From Hericium rajendrae (Eukaryota; Basidiomycota; Agaricomycetes; Russulales; Hericiaceae): DNA of 64,000 nt. The position numbers were made by a program, and so were the translations under genes. The stretch spans positions 496,001-560,000 of the forward strand of contig JAVRDV010000016.1 in assembly GCA_033439255.1 (NCBI GenBank). The letters run 5' to 3'. Every line of letters begins with the position of its first letter. Position 1 is the first letter of the stretch. Positions 45,101 to 56,316 of the stretch are shown one piece after another. The notes beneath the pieces are model-generated. The model was not told the origin of the DNA, made no database searches, and saw nothing but the letters and a program-made list of their open reading frames with translations.

Positions 45101-48100
45101 GACGACAAGTCTGAACTTGCCCACCGTATCATGTTGGTTAACCTTCTCCGTCTTCTCGGCGCCGTCAAGTCCAAGAAGGCCAGCCGGCACTTCGTCACTC
45201 GCCCGACCCAAGTTATCTTGCCTCTCTCGCCGAACCATGGCTTGTTCGGAAATGACGGTCTGTACTCTGAGTCCAAGATCTCTCTTGAGACGTTGTTCCA
45301 GCGCTGGAACTCGGAGAGCTGGGGCGAATATCTCTGTCTCGCCGGAGCCGTCATCGGGTCAGTCTGCCATGAGCTTCATTCCTTATCGCGTGCTTAATTT
45401 CTCTTGCAGATGGACCCGCGGTACCGGTCTGATGGACGCTACGAACACCGTCGCCCAAGACGTCGAGTCGCACGGCGTGCGCACATTCTCCGCTAAGGAG
45501 ATGGCATTCAACATTCTTGGTCTCATGCATCCCTTACTGTTCAGCATCACCCAAGTCGAGCCCATCTGGGCTGACCTTAGTGGAGGCATGGACCGCGTTG
45601 CCGACCTGGCAGAGATCACGACTCGCATCCGCGTCAACATCAACAAGAAGAGTGAATTGCGTCGCGCGATCGCCCGGGACAACTCGGCCGAGTTCAAGGT
45701 CATCAATGGTGTCGAGGCGGAGCGCGTTTTGCAGACCGTAAACGTCACTCCTCGTGCCAACTTCCGCTTCGATTTCCCCGAGTTGGAATCAGCAGAGACT
45801 CTTGAAGACTTGGCTAAGCTGCGTGACGTCGTCGACCTCGACAAGGTTTGTGTCATCACTGGCTTTGCAGAACTTGGTCCATGGGGTAGCTCGCGTACGC
45901 GTTGGGAGATGGAGGCGCGCGGTGAATTCACGCTGGAGGGTTGCATTGAGATGGCATGGATGATGGGGTACATCAAGCACTTCGAGGGTCGCCTGAAGGA
46001 CGGCTCGCTGTACGTTGGCTGGGTGGACGCAAAGACCAACGAGCCTGTCGACGACAAGGACGTCCGCGGCAAGTACGAGAAAGACATTTTGGCACATGCT
46101 GGTGTTCGTCTCATCGGTGAGTAGCGCACTTTCGCAAGTCGCTCAGAACTGATTAACGTGGACTGCAGAGCCTGAGCTCTTCCGCGGTTACGACCCCAAG
46201 CACAAGGTCTTCCATCAAGAGATCGAACTCACGCACGATCTCGAGCCCCTGGAAGTCTCTGACGCCGAAGCCGAGAAGTTCAAGGAGGAGCACGGAGACC
46301 GCTGCGACATCTGGGAGGGTGAAGGCGGGCAGTGGCTCGTGAAGTTCAAGAAGGGTGCTCGTGTCCTCGTCCCCAAGGCGTTCAAGTTCAGTCGACAGGT
46401 TGCCGGACAGGTCCCCACTGGTTGGAGCGCAGGTCGTTACGGTATCCCCGAAGACATCATCGCGCGCACGGATCGCATGTCATTGTGGGCACTGGTGTGC
46501 GTGGCTGAAGCGCTCAACAACTCTGGAATCACCGACGCGTACGAACTGTACAAGCACATGCACCCCTCCGATGTTGGCTCTTGTCTTGGCAGTGGCATGG
46601 GTGGTGTGGAGAGTCTGGCAAAAATGTTCAAGGATCGTCGCGAGGAGAAGGAAGTGCAGAACGACATTCTGCAGGAGACGTGAGTAACTTTCCATTCCGC
46701 GCTATATTCGATCGCTAAATTTTGGTTCAGATTTATTAACACGACTGCAGGTTGGATCAACCTTCTTTTGCTCTCTTCCAGCGGCCCAATCAAGATCCCT
46801 GTCGGCGCTTGGTGTGTGATCCGTGAAATGTGGACTTGACCATAACTAACAGTATCTCTCAGCGCGACTGCACTTCAGTCCGTCGACATCGCTTGCGACA
46901 CTATCTTGTCAGGAAAGGCTAAGGTCATGATTGCCGGTGGCTTTGACGACATCTCTGAGGAAGGATCCTACGAGTTCGCCAACATGAAGGCCACCAGCAA
47001 CTCAGAGACCGAATTCGCTATGGGTCGCGAGCCTACAGAAATGTCTCGGCCGGCTACCACTACCCGATCAGGCGTAAGTTATTCAAGTCGTGTCATATGG
47101 CCATTTGTTGACTTTCTCTTTCTAGTTCATGGAGGCTCAAGGTACTGGTGTTCACATTGTGATGAGCGCGAAGACCGCCATTAAGCTCGGATGCCCTATC
47201 CGTGGTGTCATTGGCTTCACGTCGACATCCAGGTAAGCCTTCTCAAATTACAATACATCTGTGGAATATTTTGCTCAGCATGACGATATCATAGCGACAA
47301 GGCTGGACGTTCGGTCCCTGCGCCTGGTCGAGGCGCGCTCACCATTGCCCGCCAGGTTCCCTCGAAATACCCCTTGCCCATTCTTGACCTCGCGTACCGC
47401 TCTCGCCAGCTCGCCTTCCGCCGCAAGCAGATCGCTGAGTGGCTTTCGCACGAGCAAATGCAGCTCAAGGACGAGTTGGAGTACCGCAAGAGCCAGGACG
47501 ATGCTCCCGACGAAGAGTACTTCTCGACTCGCATTGCCGATCTCGAGGCCGAGGCTGTTCGTCAGGAGAAGGATGCGCTTGCCACGTACGGTATGCTCGA
47601 AGGCGCCGACCCACGCGTTGCTCCTCTACGCCGCGCACTCGCAGTTTGGGGTCTGACGGCGGACGATATCGGTGTCCTTTCGATCCACGGCACGAGTACC
47701 GGCGCGAACGAGGCGAACGAGACTCATCTCTGGAACGATGTCTTCAGTACTATTGATCGTACTCCTGGCAACTCTGTTCCGATCATGGCACAGAAGAGTC
47801 TCTGTGGTCATTCAAAGGGTGGATCTGCTGCTTGGCAGCTGGCCGGTCTCCTCCAGAGTGTCCACAGCGGTATCGTCCCAGGCAATCGCAACAACGACAA
47901 TGTCGACGCGGCCTTCCAGCATTACTCGTACCTGTTGTTCCCATCGAAGACAATTCACACCGACGGTATTCGTGCCGGTGTTATGGTAAGTGCGCATTTG
48001 CCTGCGTCAGACCTAAACTAACTTGCGCGCTGTGTATCATTGTAGTCGTCATTCGGCTTCGGTCAAGTCGGCGGGACTGCTCTTATTATCCATCCTCGCT

Positions 48101-48876
48101 ACCTCTTCGCAGCTCTGCAGCCTTCCCAGTATGAATCGTATAAGGAGCGCAACCGTGTCCGTTATCTGCAGTCGTACAAGGCCATGACGGAGATGATGAT
48201 CACGAACTCACTCGTGAAGATCAAGGAGACGCCGCCATACTCCAAGGAACTCGAAGGCCCGGTTCTCCTCAACTCCCTTGCGCGGGTGACATTGGACGAG
48301 AAGACCAATAGTTACTCGTTTACTGGCAAGCTGCCGACGGAGAGCAAGCCCGACATCGCGAACGCGAAGGCCGTACAGGACGTTCTCACGGCTGCACCAT
48401 CAACCGCGGGAGTGGGCGTCGATCAAGGTACGTGTCGTGTTATCACTTTTCACACCATAACTGACTCGCGAAACAGAGCTGATCTCGTCTGTGCCATCTG
48501 AGAACCCGACATTTGTTGCGCGCAACTTCACTGAGGCTGAGGTCGCCTACTGCCGCGCTCAGCCATCCCCAGCCGCATCGTTCGCCGCTCGCTGGGTCGG
48601 CAAGGAGGCCGTCTTCAAGTCCCTCGGCGTCGCATCGAAGGGCGCTGCGGCTGCGATGAAGGACATCGAGATCCTACCCAACGAAGCCGGCGCTCCTGAG
48701 GTGACCCTTCATGGCGAAGCTAAGTCTGCTGCCGAGAGCAAGGGCGTCGCAAAGATTCTTCTTTCCCTTAGCCATTCTGATGTGAGTCCCTGCTTATGTC
48801 TACGTCTGCTACATTGTCTGACCATTCAACTTCGTAGACTGTTGCTATTGCATTCGCTCAGGCATCTACTGCTTAA
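36104..48876 (+). CDS. FAS: Fatty acid synthase, fused beta-alpha single polypeptide
   Basis: Cytosolic type I FAS that makes palmitoyl- and stearoyl-CoA from acetyl- and malonyl-CoA. Domains in order: acetyltransferase (ATGHSQG near 37040); FMN enoyl reductase ([20 protein letters not shown] near 38090); hot-dog dehydratase ([20 protein letters not shown] near 41100); malonyl/palmitoyl transferase ([11 protein letters not shown] near 41890). After an Ala/Pro linker come one carrier domain ([19 protein letters not shown] near 43290, Ser is the pantetheine site), ketoreductase ([20 protein letters not shown] near 44800), ketosynthase ([31 protein letters not shown]) and phosphopantetheinyl transferase ([12 protein letters not shown] near 48590). 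No stop separates the beta and alpha parts, so this is one chain of roughly 3,900 residues. About 18 short introns occur; that at 46812-46862 splits the ketosynthase Cys codon. Five single-base breaks lie in the beta half: missing G near 37054, 41550 and 41924, missing C near 41729, extra T near 41343. The alpha half is intact. Confidence 0.97.
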
Positions 48877-49007
48877 AAAATTCTGGTACCTTGTTTCGCT
48901 GGGAGAAGATGAACGGACTGCTTAGGAATACTCTGATACCATATACATTGTTACGAATAGCTACGAGATGAACCATTATTCAGTACAGCTTGTGTTACCA
49001 ACTGATT
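48877..49007. terminator. Convergent 3' region of FAS and the NMNAT-like gene
   Basis: Only 131 bases separate the two stop codons, so the transcripts probably have overlapping or closely spaced 3' ends. The region is AT-rich. Confidence 0.3.
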
Positions 49008-49936
49008 TCAATAATGATATAGATTTCTTTCCCTCTGGATGCTGTGTGATTCTCGGATAGTGAAGCCATCTTGCAAAGTGGGATGTCTATGATAGTGAAG
49101 AAATCCATACAGCTTCTGTTCCTCTATATAACGTGCTATTTTCGGCGATACCATAGCCCTCCAACTCTCATCTGCCTGGCTGACTTTCCATCTCACTTCG
49201 CTTGAGCTGAATGTCTTCTCGTCATCCCCGATGTCGATATATACGATGCTGCGGGGTGACAAGACATCCTTCACCGGTTCCAGCACCTCGCGCTCTCTCT
49301 CCGCTGACTCCGGAACGTCAGCCATAATGCGGCGCGCGCAGACGACGCGCGAGTCGTCGCCGTCGGGCGAGAAGAAACGCGCCAGCGCAGCACGCATGTT
49401 CTCCACGGTGCCGTAGTACCGCGGCGCGAGCAGGCGTTCGAGGTGTCGAAGCCCTGCAGGAACGTCAGCTGCACCTTCGGCGGTGGATCCTGCGGCGAGT
49501 TCACGGCGCCGGACAGGCGTGCATGAAGGAAGGACAGGAGCGTGGTCGATTTTCCGACGAAGGTCGGCGCGTCGACGATGCCGACGGCGACGTTCGCGTC
49601 GCCCATGTCGTGCGCGAGGAGCATCATCATCTCGATGCGCTGCGCGAAGGTTGCATCGCCAGGCTTGAGCTGCTTGTCGGCGTTGCGCACGCTCAGGAGC
49701 AGCAGGCGCGCGTCGTAGGGCTCGTCTGCGAACGGAGAGGGGGACAGCGCTAATGCAAGGTGCGCGCGGGTTGGCGGGTTGAAAGAGGAGTCGAAGATGG
49801 CTATGCGCAGGGGCGAGGGGGAAGGTAAAGGCGTAGGCGGGCGTGGCCAGTAAGGATGGGCGGTATGTATTAGTTCTACAGACGACAAGCCATGCTTGAC
49901 GCGGTTGATGGCCGCTTCCAATGCGGAATGAGGCAT
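49008..49936 (-). CDS. Nicotinamide mononucleotide adenylyltransferase-like protein (fungal Pof1 type)
   Basis: A nucleotidyltransferase-fold enzyme expected to join NMN and ATP to NAD. It starts MPHSALEAAINRVKHGLSSV. The family signature is LRIAIFDSSFNPPTRAHLAL, in which the (H/T)xAH motif binds ATP. RLLLLSVRNADKQLKPGD, AQRIEMMMLLAHDM and FVGKSTTLLSFL follow, then LTFLQGFDT. After restoring one C near 49452 the frame continues LERLLAPRYYGTVENMRAAL and SRVVCARRIMADVPESAERE, and ends at the TGA at 49008. It appears to be intronless. The ISSTxIR motif of classical NMNATs is replaced by SPKIARYIEEQKLYGF, as in the Pof1 group. It is divergent from DBP5. The enzyme class is confident; NMN specificity is inferred. 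Confidence 0.75.
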
Positions 49937-50369
49937 GATAGAGAGGATCAAGCGGTTTGATAGTAGCAAGTGGGTTGGTGCTCTATGCCCAATGAACGCG
50001 ATTCGAGATGCCAGAGTGGACCTCCTAGACGGCTGCGTACCTCGGGGTATACAATAATCGACAGGAATCACAACAAACACGCGACAGCTCGCAGCATGAA
50101 GAATATTTGCAGAGGATGCGGGTTGATGAACGTTGGGAACAACTAGTGGTGACAGTACTAGTGTGGACAAGTCAAGGACAAGTACTGGACTAGTACTGCA
50201 ATTGCTTGGCTATGTCATCCTCGATAAGGCAACCGCCAAATCGCGAAGAGGAGATTTACGCGACTCTCCATCGTATTTTCATCTCCATCTCTTATTTCGA
50301 GACTCTTCGTCCTCTCAGCCTCTAAACACTCTATTATTTTGAACCAGGCGCCAAAAGAAGCTCAGAAAA
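49937..50369. promoter_or_regulatory. Divergent promoter region between NMNAT-like gene and DBP5
   Basis: 433 bases between opposite start codons. It contains a perfect 10-base inverted repeat, CAGTACTAGT (50153-50162) and ACTAGTACTG (50189-50198), with 26 bases between the arms. This could be a binding site for a dimeric factor or a small cruciform. Confidence 0.35.
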
Positions 50370-52295
50370 ATGGAAAAGGACGCAGACGGCTTCTATACGG
50401 CGCCCGCCACAAGTACGCTTGCTCGATTCTACTTCGCGCCATGACTGAGCTAACTGTCGAAACTTCAGCATCGACCAATCCTCCAGGGACAAAGCCAGAG
50501 GAGGAAACTGGCGTTCCTGGTACGTTCAGGCATTTATATAATGCACCAGCCTTATCATGGTTCCACTCCATAGCTCCCGAAATTGCGGTAGCTGCTGAAC
50601 CGTCTGCGTCTGATCTCGTCAAGTCGACGTTTGAAGTCCATGTAAGTCGTTGCCTGCAGTACATGATTCGGAATGGACTGAAGGGTTGGTTTAGGTCACA
50701 CTAGCAGATCAGCAACAGGATCCCAATTCGCCACTATACAGTGCAAAGACGTTTGAGGAGCTTGGATTGTAAGTGTATAGATATTATGAAGCGTGCGGCT
50801 CTGACTCGAGTGTAGACATGGAGACTTACTCAAGGGTATCTACGACATGGGCTTCACGAAGCCCTCGAAGATCCAAGAACGCGCGTTACCCCTCTTGCTC
50901 AAGGACCCGTAAGTTACATTTCTGTTGTCCCTGTCCTTCACCTCATGATGCCAACTAGGCCACAAAACATGATCGGCCAGTCACAATCTGGTACCGGAAA
51001 GACAGCCGCCTTCGTCCTCACCATGCTCTCCCGGGTCGACTTTTCCCTCAACAAGCCTCAGGCCATCTGTCTCGCGCCGTCACGAGAATTGGCACGACAA
51101 ATTATGTCCGTCGTTGTCGCTATGGGCAAGTTCACCCCTGTGCAAACGGAGTACGCGATCAAGGACAATCTCCCAAAGGATGCAAAGAATATCACAGCGC
51201 ACATCGTCGTTGGCACACCGGGTACGATGACGGACCTGATCCGGAGGAGGGTCATCGACACTTCGTCTATCAAGGTCTTCGTTCTCGATGAGGCGGACAA
51301 TATGTTGGATCAGGATGGTTTGGGTGATCAGACGCTGCGGGTCAAGAAGTACGTATCCTATCTGCTCTTCGCTTACGAGCTCACGATATTTACGCCATCC
51401 ACCTACTAGCATGCTGCCCCGAAAGCCCGATATGCAGATCGTCCTCTTCTCCGCTACCTTCCCCGACAACGTCCGTGCCTTTGCGAACAAGATTGCGCCG
51501 AATGCCAACAAGATCGAGCTAAAGAGAAACGAGCTGTCGGTTGAGTCCATCCGACAGTTCTACATGGACTGCAAGAGCGAGGAGCACAAATACGACGTCC
51601 TCGTCTCACTGTACCAGCTCCTCACCATCGGCCAGAGTATTATCTTTTGCCAGGTAAGGCTTCTGTCTACGAACGGATGTCACTGCATCAATCTTACAAG
51701 GGAACCCTATGTAGCATCGGTCCACGGCCGACCGCATCTCGCAGCGCATGACCGCCGAGGGCCACAAAGTCGCATCTCTGCACGGCGCAAAGGATGCCAC
51801 GGAACGAGACGCGATCATCGACAGGTTCCGGGAAGGCCGCGAGAAAGTACTCATTACCACGAACGTCATTGCGCGCGGGATCGATATCCAGCAGGTGAAC
51901 ATGGTCGTGAACTACGATCTGCCGCTGCTCAACGAGCGGATGGAACGGGGCGCGCGGGTGAGCAAGGACGACCAGCGGCCGGATATCGAGACGTATATCC
52001 ACCGTATTGGTGAGTGTCTGCAGTCTACATGGGAGGTTCGGGATGGTTGACAGCGTGACGACAGGACGGACGGGGCGATTCGGCCGCAAGGGTATCTCGA
52101 TCAACTTCGTGCATGACAAGCGGACGTGGGACCAGATGCAGCAGATCGAGGCTGCCACTGGCCGCCACATCACTCGTGTAGAGACGAATGACTTGGACGC
52201 AATGGAAGAGGTCTGTCTGCTGATTGGCTTCTCTTTACTTGTCAACTGACTTATGCCCTTTGAATCGCCAGCAACTGAAAAAAGCGATGAAGTAG
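50370..52295 (+). CDS. DBP5: ATP-dependent RNA helicase DBP5 (DEAD-box, mRNA export)
   Basis: DBP5 acts at the cytoplasmic face of the nuclear pore, removing export proteins from mRNA, and in translation termination. The start [12 protein letters not shown] lies in a short first exon. Motifs in order are [20 protein letters not shown] (Q-motif region with [16 protein letters not shown]), [12 protein letters not shown] (Walker A), APSRELARQ (Ia), VVGTPGTM (Ib), VLDEADNML (DEAD), LFSATFPD (SAT), [15 protein letters not shown] (IV), [13 protein letters not shown] (V) and [15 protein letters not shown] (VI), ending QLKKAMK at 52295. Introns lie near 50413-50468, 50521-50572, 50643-50694, 50769-50815, 50910-50959, 51351-51409, 51654-51714, 52011-52065 and 52211-52271. 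No frame break is needed, so this gene is intact in the assembly. The Dbp5 assignment rests on the long [20 protein letters not shown] insert and [11 protein letters not shown]. Confidence 0.92.
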
Positions 52296-53582
52296 ATGGG
52301 ATGGCACTGTGTCCTTTGTTGATGTAATGAAGATCTCGCATACTTTGTACTGGTCAATGTCTATTATTTGTTCTATTTGACTGAATTCAGCTGGAGAGCA
52401 CATGTATGCTTTCCCTCGTGGCTTTTGCAAGTACAAAGAAATATTGCAGAGTTCGAAATAAATATATCTTACTCACCTGCACTCATTTGACCGGAATGTG
52501 ACTGTCTTACTACTTTATAATACTCGAGTATGTCAAGTAAGATTAGCATGTAGCTACAAACCAAAGAACATGACTAGATTTATGGCAAGCTGTCAAGACT
52601 GAACATCAACACAACACAATCGGTGACTAGAGGGATGATAACACTTCTCCCAGTCATCTCCATTATGGAACTTGTTCTGCTCAAATTGAAATAGCACCTG
52701 GCGACGCGTGCATGTACGTGCAAAGGCTCTCGATATGAAACAGATAGGTCCGTAGTGCAAGAAGCGTACTTGACTGCCAAAATGCTCACGAATTGCAATG
52801 CTGGCAGTCAATATACGGGTGGTCACAACGTATCATTACCCGCCGTCGACCTCAGAGTTTGCCCCGACGACCTGTGGTCACTGTCCCTGGTGATCACAGG
52901 TCACTGGAACTCCGTGTCGCTCAAAGCAAAGTAGTTCCGTGGTCATCACAACCGGCCAGCCTCTACTACGCCCGACGGAGTTGAGCCTCCCGCAAGCGAC
53001 ACCCGTACCATGCACTATCGGAATACAACGTACTTTGAACTAAGAAGCAGGATATCAGGCAAAAATCAGAGATGTCATCGCGCGTAAACATACCGTATGA
53101 AAGGGCACCTTCCTCAAGCTAGATCCGGCCGCGCTTGATGCGGCGAGAGGGACATCTGAACGTAAGCGTTGCCGACCCACTCATAAGTAAACGACAGCGA
53201 GCAAGGTGCGAACGAAGACTTAGATTCCACTCAAGAGAAAAGGCAAATCCAAGAAGACGTTTGCGCGTGCGGACAGACTTTGAGATTAGCGGAACTTGCG
53301 ATGCATACAGGAGTAACACGCTCTGCAGAAGCATCGATCAACGAACGGCAACACGCACCTGTTCCATCAAGACAGAATGAACTCAGATGCGGTCATCGAG
53401 AACATGCATGGCAAATCGTCACTTCATTACTTGCAGACAGTCATGGGCAGGCAGGGATGTCCCTACTCATACATTTTGGATAAGGTGGGAGAGTATTCCC
53501 GCTCCGGGGATGGGTATGTTCTTTCGTTGACTGAGAAAACCGCATGAGCATGGGTACGCCATAGACAACAGAAACCAACCAC
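52296..53582. other. Intergenic region, no gene seen
   Basis: About 1.3 kb between the 3' ends of DBP5 (+) and the VTC1-like gene (-). I see no coding signal. It holds the hairpin at 52869-52902. Confidence 0.45.
52869..52902. repeat. Imperfect hairpin GACCTGTGGTCAC / GTGATCACAGGTC
   Basis: Two 13-base arms pair at 12 positions around an 8-base loop. Further GTGGTCAC and GTGGTCATC words lie within 120 bases on either side. It is too short for a MITE, could be a remnant of one, and is not followed by a T-tract. Confidence 0.5.
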
Positions 53583-54529
53583 TCACAGCTCCCGCACTAC
53601 AGAAAACGTGCAGATTTTCGAAAGAAAGAGCCAAAACGGTCAGTAAACAGGTTGCACAGTGCAAAAGTGAAATGCATACAGCGGATGATGAAGTTCGCGA
53701 GCAGAGCGATAAAAAGAAATGCGCTTATGAGGAGAGGACCCAATATTTGATCTACAGTGCCCGATCGACATGAACGTGCGCGCCAGCCGTGGTCCGTAGT
53801 TAGCAAATGACTGAGATGGAATGGAAAGGCATACCGAAATGACCGGGATCGCGACGACGGATCATGGTGATTCGATGTTGGTAAACAAAGTATCCATATA
53901 TCTATGAAAACAAAGTGACCAGGTTTGAGCGGATGGGACGGAGGAAAAGGGGAATGGGATGCACCAGGATGCCGACGCTGACGACGGCATAGAGATATGC
54001 AAAATTGCGCGCGACATCGTCCTTGGATGCATTGAAAAGCGCAACAGCGAGCGTTCCAATTAAAATTGACATGTTGAGGTATGATATCCATGCTGTACCA
54101 CAGATTAGCTTCCGCTTTTACTTCCCATAAAAATAACTCTTCGCGGGATCGAACACAACTCACTTCTCTCATTCGCGAACCAGACCTTCCCTCCACTCGC
54201 ACTGGCGTCTTGATCTTCTTCGGCACCCGCACCTGCACATTTTCCCCGACGCTGTTGATCGCATGGTAATCCCTCACGGTCGGCATCTCCCCATGCTCGT
54301 CCCTCTCCGCATCTGGAATCGCGTCCGCGCGGGCGTATCGCGCAGGCCGAGACGTCCGCGGCAGGTTCTCGAGTGCGGTATGCGAGAATGGCGAGAGCAG
54401 CTCGGACATGGCGTGCCAGGAGCGGCGAATCAGCGACTCGGAGGCGTACAATGGATGCCCCGTGCTGCTGTATTCCGATTGCTCTGCGGCATGGTCGACG
54501 CCGTCTGTGCTTCCATTTTGTGCTGACAT
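53583..54529 (-). CDS. VTC1-like DUF202 membrane protein with N-terminal extension
   Basis: The core reads VPKKIKTPVRVEG, then KVWFANER (one A missing near 54195), across an intron TWISYLNMSILIGTLAVALF and NASKDDVARNFAYLYAVVSV, next YGYFVYQHRITMIRRRDPGH, and last DQILGPLLISAFLFIALLAN followed by FIIR-LREL and TGA at 53583. The last codons come from a tiny terminal exon behind a 60-nt intron. Three membrane spans and the conserved basic residues match the VTC1/DUF202 family, whose members sit in the vacuolar membrane and form the polyphosphate channel of the VTC complex. About 105 residues precede the domain (MSAQNGSTDGVDHAAEQSEY ... TVRDYHAINSVGENVQVRVP), much longer than yeast Vtc1. It may be the VTC1 subunit or a related DUF202 paralogue. 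Confidence 0.7.
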
Positions 54530-54762
54530 TGAGACTTGGTGGTGCTCTTCTTGGTACGCAACGATGGCAAGGAGGGCGAAGGACGTTAAGATGTGCTGAG
54601 GCTCAGACTGAGATAGCACTGTAGCAGTGGCGCCAAGGCAGGGGCCTGCTCGAATCTGGAACTAGTCGGGGCGGCACTCGAATCGGTTCGGCGGACCGCT
54701 GCCCGTGGGGCGGATCGGGAGATAAGATGAGATGCGGGGAGCTGGAGCAACTCCTGCGTGCC

Positions 54763-54777
54763 GTTCTAGGACGTTCT
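54763..54777 (+). promoter_or_regulatory. Heat-shock-element-like site upstream of the DnaJ gene
   Basis: GTTCTAGGACGTTCT fits the pattern TTCnnGAAnnTTC with one mismatch (GGA instead of GAA in the middle unit). A heat-shock factor site would be expected for an Hsp40 gene, but a single imperfect match is weak evidence. Confidence 0.3.
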
Positions 54778-54866
54778 GGCATAGTCTACAACGGACTGAC
54801 CCGTTGTCGTTCCTTCCCGGTCCACTCCTGTCTCAATATCTACCTCGACGTATCGTTTGCTGCTGT

Positions 54867-54874
54867 CTATATAG
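54867..54874 (+). promoter_or_regulatory. TATA box of the DnaJ gene
   Basis: CTATATAG lies 66 bases before the start codon, a plausible core promoter position. Confidence 0.4.
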
Positions 54875-54939
54875 ACGATTCCCTCAGCTTTCTGTTGGCC
54901 GCCAGCATTATTCTCTTTCACTCGTTCGTGATTTACCAT

Positions 54940-56316
54940 GGGTACAGACTATTACAAGCTCCTCGGTATCAAGCGGGATGCCAATGACGATGAAATTAAG
55001 AAAGCGTACAGAAAGATGGTATGTACTTCCAGTCACACTACCTACTTCCCAGCACACAAACTGACCATAGCTAGGCACTGAAATGGCACCCAGATCGAAA
55101 TCAAGGGTCAGAGGAGGCATCCCACAAGTTCAAGGAGGTACGTCGCGCTCCACCCCTCTCTGAACTGACAGACGAACTCATCTCTCATTTACTCTAGATC
55201 GCAGAAGCGTTTGAGGTGCTCTCCGACAAGCAGAAGCGCACCATTTACGATCAGTTCGGTGAAGAAGGCCTCAAAGGCGGGGGTCCAGGTGCAGGCCCCA
55301 CCCCCGGCGGCCCCGGCGGCATGGGCGAAAGCCCATTCGCGGGTTTCGGCGGCTTCCCGGGGGGTGCAGGTGGTCGTGGCGGCGGACCACAGACGTTCAC
55401 ATTTACGAGCGGGCCTGGAGGCGCCTTTGGCACAGGCGGTGGTGGCGCTCGCGGCTTTGCGCCCTCAGACCCGATGAAGGTCTTCGAGTAAGTGCATCGC
55501 ATGCATATGAGTGCTCTTGACGTGAAGCTAATTTCCATTCACAGATCATTCTTGTCGGGCGGCTTGGGAGGTATGGGCGGCATGGGTGGTATGGGTGGCA
55601 TGGGAGGCATGGGTGGTGGTATGGGCGGCGGCAGGCCCGGGGGCAGACGCGGCCCGAGCAGGCCCTCGTACTTCGACGAAGAGGAAGAGGACATGGGCGG
55701 GCACCCAGGCTTCGGCATGCCAGGCGGGATGCCGACGAACGGCGCGCGGCGTGCACAGACGACGCCGCCGAGCGCGCCGTCCGAGATCACGCGCCCGCTG
55801 AAGGTGTCGCTCGAAGAGCTGTACGGCGGCACGACGAAGCACCTGAAGATCGGGCGGCGGCTACTCGATGGCACCACGGAGGACAAGGTACTCGAGATCC
55901 AGGTACTGCCTGGGTGGAAGAGCGGTACGAAGATCCGCTTCCCCCGCGCGGGGAATGAACAGCCTAGCGGCGAATCGCAAGACCTTGTGTTCGTCGTCGA
56001 GGAGAAGCCGCATCCGCGCTTCCAGCGCGAGGCCAACGACCTCACCACGAAGGTGCAGCTGCCGCTCGTCGATGCATTATGCGGCGAGGGCGGCAAGAGA
56101 GTGGTGGAGTTGCTGGACGGACGGAAATTACAGGTGCCAATTCCTCTGGGTGTGGTGAAGCCAGGGCAGGAGACGAGGATAGAGGGCGAGGGCATGCCGA
56201 TACGGAAGGCGGGGATGCCGAGGAGAAAGGGCGATTTGATCGTGAGGTGGGATATAGTGTTCCCGCAACGGTTGACACCGGCGCAAAAGGAGGGGATTAG
56301 GAAAATACTGGTTTAA
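54940..56316 (+). CDS. DnaJ/Hsp40 co-chaperone, type II (Sis1/DNAJB1-like)
   Basis: A J-domain co-chaperone that stimulates Hsp70 ATPase and delivers unfolded clients. The J domain is [36 protein letters not shown] (HPD motif) and [21 protein letters not shown] Gly/Phe region ([17 protein letters not shown]) and a Gly/Met repeat ([11 protein letters not shown], about 55570-55630) follow, then the two client-binding C-terminal domains ([40 protein letters not shown]) and the dimerisation end [15 protein letters not shown]. There is no zinc-finger region, so it is type II. Exons: 54940-55018, 55075-55137, 55198-55487, 55545-56316. All frames are intact. The Gly/Met repeat resembles the G/M region of yeast Sis1, which supports a Sis1 orthologue. 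Confidence 0.92.

Noticed and set aside
53119-53483. Short frames on both strands in the DBP5/VTC1-like gap
   Set aside because: No codon bias or motif; they look like random frames.
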